Counted from the stretch's first letter, positions 47,969 to 57,559 are shown. The stretch is 64,000 nt of DNA from Microbacterium sp. SSM24 (GCF_025989145.1 NZ_JAPDNQ010000001.1:496001-560000), one strand, 5' to 3'. Notes: a model not told the origin generated them from the letters alone. Translations and numbers: made by a program.

Positions 47969-48655
47969 ATGTCCGAGACCGCCGCCGTTCCCAGCCCCGC
48001 CCCGCAGGCCGCGGTGGTCGCCGCCGCGCTCGAGCTGTTCGCCCGCCAGGGATTCGACCAGACCTCGGTCGAGCAGATCGCGCAGGCCGCCGGCGTCTCG
48101 CGTTCCACGTTCTTCCGCCAGTTCGGCGGCAAGGACGACGTCGTCTTCGCCGATCACGAGCTGCTGCTCGACCGCATCCGCGCGTTCCTCGCCGGAGGCC
48201 ACGCCGACCCGTGGCACGCCGTGTGCGAGGCATCCGTTCTCGTGTACTCGCACTTCGCCGCCGATCCCGATCTCGCGCGACGGCGCTACACCGTCGTGCG
48301 CCAGGTCCCCGCGCTGCGCGAGCGGGAGATCGTGACGGTGTTCCGCTACGAGCGGCTGTTCGACGAGTACCTGCGCGCGTCGCTGCCCGGACTCGACCCG
48401 ATCGACGCCGTCGGGTTCTCTGCGCTCGTGACGGCGATCCACAACCATGTGCTGCGCCAGCTGCTGCGCGGACCGAAGCGCGTGCCCGTCTCGGTCCTGC
48501 GTCGAGCGCTCGACGACGCGCTGCGGCGGTTCGGCGTGCAGCCTTCCGACGAGGCACGGGATGCCGCCGCCGACGACGTCGTGGTGGCGGTGTTCCCGCG
48601 CTCGATGCCGACCGCCGAGGTCGCCCGCCGGCTGCGCGAGCGCCTCGACGAGTAG
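47969..48655 (+). CDS. TetR-family transcriptional regulator
   Basis: A 228-residue regulator. The TetR helix-turn-helix is at about residues 15-60: [42 protein letters not shown]. The C-terminal ligand domain is divergent. The ATG at 47969 lies behind a TAGGCT hexamer (47953-47958). It is divergent from sucCD and 61 bases upstream of a P-type ATPase on the same strand, which it may control. Confidence 0.88.
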   Translation: MSETAAVPSPAPQAAVVAAALELFARQGFDQTSVEQIAQAAGVSRSTFFRQFGGKDDVVFADHELLLDRIRAFLAGGHADPWHAVCEASVLVYSHFAADPDLARRRYTVVRQVPALREREIVTVFRYERLFDEYLRASLPGLDPIDAVGFSALVTAIHNHVLRQLLRGPKRVPVSVLRRALDDALRRFGVQPSDEARDAAADDVVVAVFPRSMPTAEVARRLRERLDE

Positions 48656-48715
48656 CCGCTTCCGCGCCGGAGAATCACCCCCCGCGTGGTCGGGCGCCAG
48701 AGTAGTGTCTGGCTC

Positions 48716-51445
48716 ATGACCACCGTGGACACGTCGCCGACCGCGCCCTCGAAAGACCCCCTCTGGTACACGCTGGACGCCGACGATGTCGTCGCCGAGC
48801 TCGGAACCGACCGCGAGCGCGGGCTCACACAGGCCGAAGCCGCGAAGCGGCTCGCCGACCACGGCCCGAATGCGATCGCGGCCGAGAAGCCGCCGTCGCT
48901 CTGGCAGGTCTCGCTCAGCCAGCTCGCGGACCCCATGAACGTCATGCTCGTGATCGTCGCGATCATCAGCCTCCTGATCGGCCAGGTCAGCGTCGGCATC
49001 GTCGTCGGCGCGCTCGTCGTCCTGAACGTGTTCCTCGGCGCCAGCCAGGAGATGAAGGCCAAGGCGTCGGTCGATGCCCTGTCGAAGATGCAGATCCCCC
49101 AGGCGCGGGTCTTCCGCGACGGGAGCCTCGTGCAGATCGCCGCGACGGATGTCGTTCCCGGCGACATCGTGGCTCTCGAGGCCGGAGACATCGTCCCCGC
49201 CGACGGGCGGATCCTGCGATCGGCCACGCTCGAGACTCAGGAGGCCGCGCTCACCGGCGAGAGCGCACCGATCGCGAAAGACCCTGCGACCATCGCCGAC
49301 CCCGACACGACACTCGGCGACCGGGCGAACATGGCGTTCCAGAACACGCAGGTGACGAGAGGCACCGCGACCGTCGTCGTCACCGGCACCGGGATGACCA
49401 CCCAGATGGGTCAGATCGCCTCGATGCTCTCGTCCGTGAAGCAGGCGAAGTCGCCGCTGCAGAAGGAGCTCGACTCCCTCACCGGCGTGCTCGGCTGGAT
49501 CGCCTGGGGCGCGGTCGCCGTCATCGTCATCTTCGGCCTGGTGCGCGAACAGCCGCTCGCCTCGGTCGTCCTGCTCGGCATCTCGATGGCGATCTCCGCC
49601 ATCCCGACCGGCATGCCGTCGTTCGTGCAGGCGATGCTGTCCTTCGGCTCGCGGCAGCTCGCCGAGCACAAGGCCGTCGTGAAGAACCTCACCGACGTCG
49701 AGACGCTGGGTGCGACGAGCGCCATCAACTCCGACAAGACCGGCACGCTCACGATGAACGAGATGACGGTCGAGTCGCTCTACTTCGGCGGCGACTGGTT
49801 CAGCGTCGGCGGCAGCGGCTACGAGAAGAGCGGCGACATCCTCCAGGTCGCCGGGCAGCCCGTTCCCGACTTCACGCAGCTCGCCCTCGGACTGACCCTC
49901 TGCAGCGACGCCACCGTGTCAGACGACGGTGTCGTGATCGGCGACCCGACGGAGGCCGCGCTCGTGGTGCTCGCCGCCAAGATGGGCGCCGACGCCGAGC
50001 TCACCCGAGCGAAGTTCCCTCGGGCGGCCGAAGTGCCGTTCGACTCGGCGTACAAGTTCATGGCGACCTTCCACGAGGTGCCGCAGGACGGCGCGACGCG
50101 CCTCGTCGCCCTCGTCAAAGGCGGGCCGGATGTCGTCCTCGACCGTTGCGCCACGGTTCTGACCGCTGACGGCCCGGCGCCGATCGCCGGGCAGCTGCAG
50201 ACCGTGCTCGATGCGAACCGCACGCTCTCCGAGCAGGGTCTGCGTGTGCTGGCGTTCGCCGTCCGCCGCTTCGAGCCCGGCACGCCCGTGCCCGCAGACC
50301 CGATGGCCGAGGTGAAGGATCTCACGTTCGTCGGGCTCGTCGGCATCATCGACCCGCTCCGTCCGTCCTCGAAAGAGGCCGTGCGCATCGCCCACGAGGC
50401 GGGCATCGAGGTGCGCATGATCACCGGCGACCACGCGATCACGGCCGCCGCGATCGGCGCGAAGCTCGGCCTGGGCCCGGGCGCGGCGAGCGGCGCCGAC
50501 ATCCAGGCGATGACCGACGACGAGCTGAAGGCCGCTCTGCCGAACCTGCACGTGTTCGGCCGGGTGACGCCCGAGGACAAGCTGCGGCTCGCGCGACTGA
50601 TGCAGGAGACCGGAGACGTCGTCGCCATGACCGGCGACGCCGTCAACGACGCCGCCGCCCTCAAGCAGGCCGACATCGGCGTCGCAATGGGTTCGGGCAG
50701 CGAGGTGACGAAGCAGGCCGGCAAGATGATCCTCGTCGACGACAACTTCGGCACCCTGGTCACCGCCGTCCGACTCGGCCGAGGGATCTACGAGAAGATC
50801 GTCAGCTACGTCCGGTACCAGATGTCGCAGCTGTTCTCGCTCGTGCTGCTCTTCCTGGTGGCGAGCATCTTCGACATCAACAGCGGCGTGCCGCTCACGC
50901 CGATCATGATCCTGTTCCTCAACTTCTTCATCTCGGTCTTCCCGGTCATCGTGATCCTCCTCGATCCGGTGCCCGACGGCATCATGCTCAAGCCGCCGCG
51001 CGACCCGAAGAAGACGATCGCCAACGGCGGGGCGATCACTCTGTGGTTCGTGTACGGCGGCGTGCTCTTCCTCATGACGCTCATCCCGCTGCTGATGTTC
51101 ACCGACCAGGCGAGCCCGTCCAAGCCGAACGTGCCGGTCACGATGACCTTCGTCGTCGCTGCTTTCGGCGCCGTTCTGGGGGGCCTCGCCATGCGCCGCG
51201 ACCCCGAGTCCGGTCTGACCGCCCCGATCCTCACCGCCGTCAAGTGGCTGGCGATCCCCGTGGCGATCACCGTCGCCGCGGTCGAGATCGGGTTCCTCCA
51301 GCGACTCGTCGGCACGGTGTCCCTGAGCGGAAGCGAATGGCTGATCTGCATCGGACTCGCCCTCGTCGTGCCGCTGTTCGTCGAGGTCGAGAAGTGGATC
51401 CGTCGCCGCCGCATCGCGCGTCGCGCGGCCGGCGTGAAGGCTTGA
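48716..51445 (+). CDS. P-type cation-transporting ATPase, P2-like
   Basis: A 909-residue pump. N-terminal cation-ATPase domain at about 17-75, then spans M1-M2, the actuator domain with LTGESAP, phosphorylation site Asp340 in [15 protein letters not shown]-binding [11 protein letters not shown], hinge [22 protein letters not shown], and six C-terminal spans. The layout is that of Ca2+ / Na+,K+-type pumps. However, M4 reads IPTGMPSFV where Ca2+ pumps have PEGLP, and M5 and M6 lack the usual acidic ligands. The ion is therefore uncertain. TAGTGT lies seven bases before ATG 48716. Confidence 0.88.
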   Translation: MTTVDTSPTAPSKDPLWYTLDADDVVAELGTDRERGLTQAEAAKRLADHGPNAIAAEKPPSLWQVSLSQLADPMNVMLVIVAIISLLIGQVSVGIVVGALVVLNVFLGASQEMKAKASVDALSKMQIPQARVFRDGSLVQIAATDVVPGDIVALEAGDIVPADGRILRSATLETQEAALTGESAPIAKDPATIADPDTTLGDRANMAFQNTQVTRGTATVVVTGTGMTTQMGQIASMLSSVKQAKSPLQKELDSLTGVLGWIAWGAVAVIVIFGLVREQPLASVVLLGISMAISAIPTGMPSFVQAMLSFGSRQLAEHKAVVKNLTDVETLGATSAINSDKTGTLTMNEMTVESLYFGGDWFSVGGSGYEKSGDILQVAGQPVPDFTQLALGLTLCSDATVSDDGVVIGDPTEAALVVLAAKMGADAELTRAKFPRAAEVPFDSAYKFMATFHEVPQDGATRLVALVKGGPDVVLDRCATVLTADGPAPIAGQLQTVLDANRTLSEQGLRVLAFAVRRFEPGTPVPADPMAEVKDLTFVGLVGIIDPLRPSSKEAVRIAHEAGIEVRMITGDHAITAAAIGAKLGLGPGAASGADIQAMTDDELKAALPNLHVFGRVTPEDKLRLARLMQETGDVVAMTGDAVNDAAALKQADIGVAMGSGSEVTKQAGKMILVDDNFGTLVTAVRLGRGIYEKIVSYVRYQMSQLFSLVLLFLVASIFDINSGVPLTPIMILFLNFFISVFPVIVILLDPVPDGIMLKPPRDPKKTIANGGAITLWFVYGGVLFLMTLIPLLMFTDQASPSKPNVPVTMTFVVAAFGAVLGGLAMRRDPESGLTAPILTAVKWLAIPVAITVAAVEIGFLQRLVGTVSLSGSEWLICIGLALVVPLFVEVEKWIRRRRIARRAAGVKA

Positions 51446-51452
51446 GACGCCG

Positions 51453-52010
51453 ATGACGCAGGGGCGGATGCGCGGCATGGCCGCCGCGGCGGGGCTCGCG
51501 CTCGCGGCAGTGCTCCTCAGCGGCTGCGACGGGTCGTTCCCGCTGCCGACGGCGCTTCCGACGCCCACCGTGGAGCTTCCGACCGCGCTCCCGACCTCGA
51601 CGCCGACGGTGACGCTTCCCACCCGGCCGACGCGCACCCCGCGGCCTACGCCGACGGTGGAGCCCACGGTCGAGCCGACGCCGGAGCCCACCGTCGAGCC
51701 GACGCCGGAGCCGACCGTGGAGCCGACGCCCGAGCCGACCGTCGAGCCGACGCCGACCACACCGGCCACGCCGACTCCGACGACCGAGCCGACACCGACG
51801 CCCACGCCGACGCCGAGCGCGACCGAGAGCCCCACGCCCACACCGACCGAGACCCCGGAGGCCGTGCCCGACCAGGACGCGGCCGCGTCGACGGCGGCGT
51901 GGGTGATCCCCCTCGCGCTCCTCGCGATAGGCATCGGCATCGGCGTGTACTTCCTCGTTCGTCGGCGCCGGCCCAGCGCGAAGCCACCGACGGAGCCCCC
52001 CGCCGGCTGA
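51453..52010 (+). CDS. proline-rich repeat lipoprotein with C-terminal anchor
   Basis: Encodes 185 residues. Signal peptide with lipobox LLSGCDG; then about 110 residues of Pro/Thr/Glu repeats, including four EPTVEPTP-type units and several TPTPTP runs. Near the C-terminus lies a membrane span (about 150-170, WVIPLALLAIGIGIGVYFLV) followed by RRRR. Both ends thus look membrane-attached, with an extended linker that would reach into the wall. It begins seven bases after the ATPase stop. Function unknown. Confidence 0.7.
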   Translation: MTQGRMRGMAAAAGLALAAVLLSGCDGSFPLPTALPTPTVELPTALPTSTPTVTLPTRPTRTPRPTPTVEPTVEPTPEPTVEPTPEPTVEPTPEPTVEPTPTTPATPTPTTEPTPTPTPTPSATESPTPTPTETPEAVPDQDAAASTAAWVIPLALLAIGIGIGVYFLVRRRRPSAKPPTEPPAG

Positions 52011-52017
52011 CCGAGAT

Positions 52018-52080
52018 CAGGAGATCTCCCCAGGACAGGAAGATCTCACCGGATTCGTCCTGCCTGCAGGATTTCTCCTG
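52018..52080. repeat. 63-bp intergenic inverted repeat
   Basis: Left arm 52018-52040 (begins CAGGAGATCTCCCCAGGACA) and right arm 52058-52080 (ends GGATTTCTCCTG) are imperfect inverted repeats of 23 nt around a 17-nt core. Its size resembles the 58- and 64-bp families but the sequence does not. It lies between the proline-rich lipoprotein and the DUF2510 gene. Confidence 0.6.
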
Positions 52081-52119
52081 CTCTCCGCCCACCACGACCG
52101 CACAGTGAGGTTCGACGAA

Positions 52120-52695
52120 GTGACCGCTCCGCCCCCCGGCTGGTACCGCGACCCCGCTCAGCCTGCGACACTGCGGTACTGGGACGGCGGCGCCTGGACG
52201 GCGCATCGGCAGACCGCCGTGTCTCTCGCAGGCGGGCCGGCGGGTGCGCCGCCCGAGACCTCATGGAACACCGTGTGGATCTGGCTGGTCGTCCTGATGA
52301 TCGCGCTTCCCCTTCTCTCGCTCGTCACCCCTGCGGTCTCGGGCTGGGACGACCTCTTCGGCGCGAGGCCTGCGCAAGCGCAGTTCGTCACGGACCTGGG
52401 TGAACTCGCCGCTCGGGTGCTCGGGTACGTCATGTACGGGCTGGCCGTGTTCTTCGCCTACCGGGACCACCGTGCGCTTCGCGAGCGCGGGGTGCCCGAC
52501 CCGTTCCCCTGGGTGTGGGCGTTCCTCACACCGGTGTATCCGATCGGCCGGTCGGTGGTGGTGGTGCGCCGCATCGGGCGCGGCTGGGCACCTCTGTGGG
52601 CGACGGTCGCCGCGCTCTCGCTCCTGCTCGTCTACGCGGGGATGATCGCGGTCGTGCTGCTCACTGCGATGGCAGACCTGCGTCTCGGGTCGTGA
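52120..52695 (+). CDS. DUF2510-domain membrane protein
   Basis: A 191-residue protein. The N-terminal DUF2510 motif PPGWYRDPAQPATLRYWDGGAWTAH is cytoplasmic-type. It is followed by about four hydrophobic segments (around residues 54-75, 95-110, 130-146, 158-185). DUF2510 is a small Trp-rich domain common in actinobacterial membrane proteins, role unknown. The GTG at 52120 gives the usual MTAPPPGWY start and has AGTGAGG nine bases upstream; the GTG at 52105 would add five residues. Confidence 0.75.
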   Translation: MTAPPPGWYRDPAQPATLRYWDGGAWTAHRQTAVSLAGGPAGAPPETSWNTVWIWLVVLMIALPLLSLVTPAVSGWDDLFGARPAQAQFVTDLGELAARVLGYVMYGLAVFFAYRDHRALRERGVPDPFPWVWAFLTPVYPIGRSVVVVRRIGRGWAPLWATVAALSLLLVYAGMIAVVLLTAMADLRLGS

Positions 52696-52810
52696 GCGAC
52701 CTCGCCTCGGTCGGGCTGATCCGTGCGGGGTTGACACTGAGTCCTGCAGACAGCGGGATTGAGTTCCACTAGACTTCAGGCGTCTCACCCCATGAAGTCA
52801 GGAGTCCGCC

Positions 52811-54043
52811 GTGAGCGATTTCACCCCGCGGCCCGGCCACGCCGTCGACGGCTACGACGTCACCACCCGTCTCGGCACCGACTACTACCAGGTGTTCGCC
52901 GACATCTCCGACGAGGACCTCGCCGTCTGGGAGCGCGCGCAAGCGTACGTCGACGAGGTCGGCACGCGTATGCAGGACGCGTGGGATGCCGCGGCCTATC
53001 CCCTCGACATCGCGATGCGCCTGGGCGAGCTCGATCTCTTCAACGACGGCATCGTCCATCCCGACCTCACCCGGTTCTCCCCCCTCGCGGCCGGTCTGGT
53101 GAACATGGAGGTCTCGCGTGGTGACGGATCCCTCGGCACCGTCATCGCCGTCCAGGGCGGACTCGCCCTGCGCACGCTCGCGCTGTTCGGCAGCCCCGAG
53201 CAGCAGGCGCGCTGGCTGAAGCCCGTCGCCCGCGGCGAGGTCCCGGCGTCGTTCGCCCTCACGGAGCCCGACCACGGCAGCGACTCCGTCTCGCTCGAGA
53301 CGACCGCCCGCCGAGACGGCGAGGAGTGGGTGCTCGACGGGGCCAAGAAGTGGATCGGCAACGGCGCGTCCGGCGGCATCACGTTCGTGTGGGCGCGGGT
53401 CGTGAGTCCCGGCGACGAGACCGACGGAGCGGTGCGGTGCTTCCTCGTCGAGCAGGACACCGCCGGGTACACCGGCACCGTGATCGCCGGAAAGGCGTCG
53501 CTGCGCGGCATCCACCAGGCCCACATCGCCCTCGACGCGGTCCGGGTGCCGCTGGACGCCGTGCTGCCGGGCGCCAAGAGCTTCAAGGATGCCTCGACCG
53601 TGCTCTATTCGACGCGCTCGGGGGTCGCGTGGTCGGCGCTCGGTCACGCCACCGCCTGCTACGAGGCGGCCCTCGCCTATTCGCAGCAGCGCGTGCAGTT
53701 CGGCAAGCCGCTCGCGAAGTTCCAGATGGTCCAGGAGCGCCTCGCGCAGATGCTCGAGGAGCTCACCGCGATGCAGCTGTACTGCCGGCACCTGGCCGAC
53801 CTCGAGGCATCCGGCGGACTGCGCCCGACGCAGGCGTCCCTCGCGAAGTACCACAACACTCGGGCAGCACGGCGGATCGCGGCGATCGCACGCGACCTGC
53901 TCGGGGGCAACGGCATCCTGCTCGAGAACGGCGTGATGCAGCACATGGCCGACATCGAGGCGATCCACACCTACGAAGGCACCGAGAGCGTCCAGGCGCT
54001 GCTCATCGGACGGGACATCACCGGCATGAGCGCGTTCGCGTAG
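52811..54043 (+). CDS. acyl-CoA dehydrogenase, glutaryl-CoA dehydrogenase-like
   Basis: A 410-residue flavoenzyme of the acyl-CoA dehydrogenase fold. Signatures: ALTEPDHGSDSVSLETTARR (FAD and substrate), GAKKWIGNGASGGITFVWAR, YSQQRVQFGKPLAKFQMVQ, DLLGGNGILLENGVMQHMAD and the catalytic Glu in IHTYEGTESVQALLIGRDI. The C-terminal pattern is closest to glutaryl-CoA dehydrogenases. AGGAG lies eight bases before the GTG; a -10-like TAGACT is at 52770-52775. No other fatty-acid gene is adjacent. Confidence 0.87.
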   Translation: MSDFTPRPGHAVDGYDVTTRLGTDYYQVFADISDEDLAVWERAQAYVDEVGTRMQDAWDAAAYPLDIAMRLGELDLFNDGIVHPDLTRFSPLAAGLVNMEVSRGDGSLGTVIAVQGGLALRTLALFGSPEQQARWLKPVARGEVPASFALTEPDHGSDSVSLETTARRDGEEWVLDGAKKWIGNGASGGITFVWARVVSPGDETDGAVRCFLVEQDTAGYTGTVIAGKASLRGIHQAHIALDAVRVPLDAVLPGAKSFKDASTVLYSTRSGVAWSALGHATACYEAALAYSQQRVQFGKPLAKFQMVQERLAQMLEELTAMQLYCRHLADLEASGGLRPTQASLAKYHNTRAARRIAAIARDLLGGNGILLENGVMQHMADIEAIHTYEGTESVQALLIGRDITGMSAFA

Positions 54044-54092
54044 CATCCCGGCGGAGGCCCGGCAAGCGGCCGGTTCCCACGCGGGGGCGCGG

Positions 54093-54098
54093 TTAGCC
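54093..54098 (+). promoter_or_regulatory. -10 element TAGCCT, leaderless AI-2E gene
   Basis: TAGCCT lies eight bases before ATG 54107 without a ribosome binding site. It repeats the arrangement seen before several other genes here. Confidence 0.5.
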
Positions 54099-54106
54099 TC
54101 GAGAGC

Positions 54107-55261
54107 ATGGGCCTGTTCCGCAGCACTCCCCCGCCGGTCCGTGTCGACTCCGCCGACGTCGAGCTGAAAGCGACGAGACCGCCGTGGAGCCTGTGGGCCG
54201 ACGGCTTCGGCATGCTCGCGATCCGAGGGCTGCAGATCATCGTGGTCGTGGCGGTCGCCGCCGGCGTGATCATCGCGATCCAGTCGCTCACTCTCGTCAC
54301 GATCCCGCTCGTGATCGCGCTCATCCTCGCGTGCGCCTTCGCCCCCGTCATGCGATGGCTGCGACGGCGAGGCGTTCCGTCGGTGGTCGCGACGCTCGCG
54401 ACCATGCTGGCGATCGTCGTGATCCTGGGTCTGCTCGGCTGGTTGGTCGTGTGGGCGGTGCGCGGTGAGTGGGATGAGCTCGCCGCCCAGGCGCAAGACG
54501 GGTTCCAGCACTTCCTGGCGTGGCTCGAGACGCTGCCCTTCGAGTTCCTGTCGCCCGCACAGCTCGAGGAATGGGTCGCGACGCTCACCGACTTCGTCAC
54601 CAGCGCGCAGTTCGGCTCGGGAGCCCTCGCCGGCGTGGGCGCCGTCGCGAACTTCGTCACCGGACTCGTGCTGATGGTCACGATCCTGTTCTTCTTCCTC
54701 AAGGACGGCCCGCAGATGTGGGAGTTCCTCCTGCGGCCGTTCCGCGGCACGCACTACCTTCGCGCCCGCCGCATCGGCGACAAGACGGTGGGCGTGCTCG
54801 GCTCGTACGTGCGCGGAACCGCGACTGTGGCCCTCGTCGACGCGATCGGCATCCTCATCGGCCTGCTGATCCTGCAGGTGCCGCTGGCCCTCCCGCTCTC
54901 GGTGCTGGTGTTCCTGCTCGCGTTCATCCCGATCGTCGGCGCGACGCTCGCCGGGATCCTGGCGGCGCTCGTCGCCCTCGTCTCCAATGGGCTCGTGAAC
55001 GCCCTGTTCGTCGTCGGCGTGGTCGTGCTCGTGAATCAGCTCGAGGGCAACTTCCTCCAGCCGGTGCTGATGGGCCGCTCGATGAAGCTGCACGCCTTCG
55101 TGATCCTCATCGCCCTGACCGTCGGCACGGTGCTCGGCGGCATCGTGGGTGCCGTGCTCGCGGTGCCGATCGCCGCCGCCGCGTGGGGCGTCATCCAGGT
55201 CTGGGACGGACCGGACCTCCCCGCGCGATGGGCCCGGCCGAAGCATCCGATCGAGTCCTGA
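54107..55261 (+). CDS. AI-2E family transporter
   Basis: A 384-residue membrane protein of the AI-2E (TqsA/YdiK/PerM) family, with seven to eight spans. It shows the paired N-terminal spans, a soluble loop (about 130-180), LVLMVTILFFFLKDG, RGTATVALVDAIGILIG and the end FIPIVGATLAGILAALVAL. The family includes autoinducer-2 and Na+/H+ exporters; the substrate cannot be told from sequence. Confidence 0.85.
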   Translation: MGLFRSTPPPVRVDSADVELKATRPPWSLWADGFGMLAIRGLQIIVVVAVAAGVIIAIQSLTLVTIPLVIALILACAFAPVMRWLRRRGVPSVVATLATMLAIVVILGLLGWLVVWAVRGEWDELAAQAQDGFQHFLAWLETLPFEFLSPAQLEEWVATLTDFVTSAQFGSGALAGVGAVANFVTGLVLMVTILFFFLKDGPQMWEFLLRPFRGTHYLRARRIGDKTVGVLGSYVRGTATVALVDAIGILIGLLILQVPLALPLSVLVFLLAFIPIVGATLAGILAALVALVSNGLVNALFVVGVVVLVNQLEGNFLQPVLMGRSMKLHAFVILIALTVGTVLGGIVGAVLAVPIAAAAWGVIQVWDGPDLPARWARPKHPIES

Positions 55262-55330
55262 CCGCGCGAGTGCTCGAGTGGTCTGCACGGAGGCGGGACA
55301 CGCGTCGGGGGTGGCGGGCAGGATAGGGGG

Positions 55331-56377
55331 ATGCCGTACGAGATCCCCGCGCCGATGCTGGCCAAGTCCGTTCCCGCCGTGCCGGATCCGGCGAAGACGC
55401 CCGGCGGGCTGAGCTTCGAGCCGAAGTGGGACGGCTTCCGCGCCCTCATCTCGTGGGACGGCGAGAACGTCGAGATCGGCAGTCGCGGGGCGAAGCCGCT
55501 GACCCGGTACTTCCCCGAACTGGTCGAGGCGTTCGCCCGTCTCCTCCCGGAGCCGTGCCTCATCGACGGCGAGATCGTCGTACCGAAGGGCGAGCCCGGC
55601 GCGCAGCGGCTCGACTGGGAGTCGCTCACGCAGCGCATCCACCCCGCAGCATCCCGCGTGAACATGCTCGCCGAGACGACGCCGGCCATGCTCATCGCCT
55701 TCGACCTTCTCGCTCGAGGCGAGCGCGACCTGCAGTCCGAGCCGTTCGAGGTGCGTCGCGCCGAGCTCGTCGACCTGCTCGGCGACGTCCCGCATCCGGT
55801 GCACGTGACGCGCACGACCGACGATCCCGCGCTGGCCGAGCGGTGGCTCGCCGAGTTCGAGGGCGCCGGACTCGACGGCGTCATCGCGAAGCCGCTCGCC
55901 CAGCCGTACGCGCCGAACAAGCGCACCATGTTCAAGATCAAGCACGCCCGCACGGCCGACGTGGTCGCGATGGGCTATCGCATCCACAAGTCCGGCGCAG
56001 GCGTGGGTTCACTGCTCGTGGGTCTGTACTCCGACGACGGTGTGCTCTATCCCGTGGGAGGGGTCGCCGCGTGGAGCAACGCGCGCCGCCTCGAGCTGAT
56101 CGACGAACTCGCGCCGCTCGTCGAGCGCGACGACTCCGGCGCCGCGGTGAAGAGCGAGGGCGAGAAGTCGCGCTTCTCCGCCCCCGACCGCGACTCGTCG
56201 TTCGTGCACCTGCGGCCCGAGCGCGTGCTCGAGGTGCGGTACGACCAGCTCGAGGGCTGGCGGTTCCGGCACACCGTGCAGTTCGAGCGGTGGCGGCCGG
56301 ATCGGGATGCCGCATCCTGCACGTACGACCAGCTCGAGACCATCTCGGCTTATGACCTGGGCGACGTGCTCGACTGA
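55331..56377 (+). CDS. ligC: ATP-dependent DNA ligase, LigC type
   Basis: A 348-residue minimal ATP ligase. The adenylation Lys lies in motif I, EPKWDGFRAL; further ligase motifs are CLIDGEIVV (III), DGVIAKPL (IV) and MFKIKHARTADVVAMG (V). The C-terminal OB domain follows. This size and sequence match the actinobacterial LigC group, which works in gap repair. Its convergent neighbour encodes a LigD-type primase-polymerase, the usual partner. A TAGGGG hexamer lies before ATG 55331. Confidence 0.9.
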   Translation: MPYEIPAPMLAKSVPAVPDPAKTPGGLSFEPKWDGFRALISWDGENVEIGSRGAKPLTRYFPELVEAFARLLPEPCLIDGEIVVPKGEPGAQRLDWESLTQRIHPAASRVNMLAETTPAMLIAFDLLARGERDLQSEPFEVRRAELVDLLGDVPHPVHVTRTTDDPALAERWLAEFEGAGLDGVIAKPLAQPYAPNKRTMFKIKHARTADVVAMGYRIHKSGAGVGSLLVGLYSDDGVLYPVGGVAAWSNARRLELIDELAPLVERDDSGAAVKSEGEKSRFSAPDRDSSFVHLRPERVLEVRYDQLEGWRFRHTVQFERWRPDRDAASCTYDQLETISAYDLGDVLD

Positions 56378-56380
56378 ATC

Positions 56381-56398
56381 GCGGGGATCAACCCCCGC
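56381..56398. terminator. short hairpin between ligC and primase gene
   Basis: GCGGGG (56381-56386) pairs with CCCCGC (56393-56398), 6-nt loop. It fills the 21-nt gap between two convergent stops and may terminate both. Confidence 0.5.
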
Positions 56399-57436
56399 TC
56401 AGTCCGGCTTCGGCCAGTTCTCGGGGTTGATACGGCTCGGCTGCACGCGGGGCGGCTCGCCGGGCATCTTCGGGAAGTCCGGCGGGAACGGCAGCTCGCC
56501 GAGCCCTGCATCGAGATCGCGCTGCCACCACTCCAGCAGGGTGTCGATGCGGCCGGGCTTCGCCTGGAGGTCGGCCCACGGATCGCCGACGTCGGCGAGC
56601 CGCTGCGGCACCGAGCGCACGGTGAAGGCGGCGGGATCGGCACCGGCGAGCTCGTCCCAGGACAGCGGCGTCGACACCGTCGCGCCCGGCAGCGCCCGCG
56701 GACTGTAGGCGCCCGCCATCGTGCGGTCGCGGTTGGCCTGGTTGAAGTCGATGAAGATGCGTTCGCCGCGCTCCTCTTTCCACCAGTTCATCGTGACCTT
56801 GTCGGGCAGGCGCCGCTCGAACTCGCGACCCGCGGCGATGACCGCATGGCGGACGTCGAGGAACTCCCACTCCGGCTCGATCGGGCAGAACACGTGGATG
56901 CCGCGGTTGCCGCTCGTCTTGACGAACGCCGTGAGCCCCGCCTCGGCAAGCACGTCGCGCAGCGCGGGAGCCACGGCCGCGGCATCCGCGAAATCCGTTC
57001 CCGGCTGCGGGTCGAGGTCGATGCGGAGCTCGACCGGGTTGTCGGTGTTCGCCGCAAGCGACGCCCACGGGTGGAACACGATGGTGTTCATCTGGACCGC
57101 CCACACCGCGGTCGCGATCTCGGTCACGATGAGCTGCGGATGCCGTCGCCCGCTGTTGTACGTGACGGTCTGCGCCTCGACGAACGACGGAGCGCCCTTC
57201 GGCGGATTCTTCGAGTAGAACCGCTCGCCGTCGACCCCCTCGGGGAATCGCTCGAGCGACACGGGCCGATCGCCGTTCGCGCCCAGGAAGGGCGACCCGA
57301 CGGTGATGACGTACTCGGCCAGCTCGTGCTTCGTGATGCCGAGCTCGGGCCACAGCACACGGTTCGGGCTGGACAGCCCTACTTCGCGGTCACCATCGGG
57401 GCCGGGGACGGTCAGGGTGATGCGCTCGGACGCCAT
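56399..57436 (-). CDS. LigD-type primase-polymerase (PolDom)
   Basis: A 345-residue archaeo-eukaryotic primase-fold polymerase. The catalytic acidic pair lies in RIDLDPQPGTDF, the phosphate or template-binding motif is KTSGNRGIHVFCP, and the third acid is in IFIDFNQANRDRTM. It prefers ribonucleotides in related systems and fills short gaps. It stands alone, as in the LigC-associated Prim-PolC of mycobacteria. TAGGGT lies seven bases before ATG 57436. No Ku gene is in the window. Confidence 0.9.
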   Translation of the reverse strand: MASERITLTVPGPDGDREVGLSSPNRVLWPELGITKHELAEYVITVGSPFLGANGDRPVSLERFPEGVDGERFYSKNPPKGAPSFVEAQTVTYNSGRRHPQLIVTEIATAVWAVQMNTIVFHPWASLAANTDNPVELRIDLDPQPGTDFADAAAVAPALRDVLAEAGLTAFVKTSGNRGIHVFCPIEPEWEFLDVRHAVIAAGREFERRLPDKVTMNWWKEERGERIFIDFNQANRDRTMAGAYSPRALPGATVSTPLSWDELAGADPAAFTVRSVPQRLADVGDPWADLQAKPGRIDTLLEWWQRDLDAGLGELPFPPDFPKMPGEPPRVQPSRINPENWPKPD

Positions 57437-57500
57437 GCCTCGACCCTAGGCGGCTGGCCCGACATCCCGCATCCCCTCCCCAGGTGCACCCTCGGCGCGC

Positions 57501-57559
57501 TTCGCCTGTACGAAATCGACGTTCGCCGCCGTCGGGAAGGTCGATTTCGTACAGACGAA
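57501..57559. repeat. 59-bp intergenic inverted repeat
   Basis: Arms CTGTACGAAATCGAC (57506-57520) and GTCGATTTCGTACAG (57540-57554) are perfect; TTCGC and ACGAA extend them outward with one mismatch. Core 19 nt. The size equals the family A class, the sequence is unique here. It lies between the primase start and the SseB-like stop. Confidence 0.75.

Noticed and set aside
47771..49669. In-frame upstream extension of sucC by more than 600 codons
   Set aside because: It runs antisense through the TetR and P-type ATPase genes. The family N-terminus and a ribosome binding site are at 47770.
51650..51830. Short tandem DNA repeats as a CRISPR array or minisatellite
   Set aside because: The periodicity follows codons of a Pro/Thr/Glu repeat protein with a signal peptide; there are no spacers of constant length.
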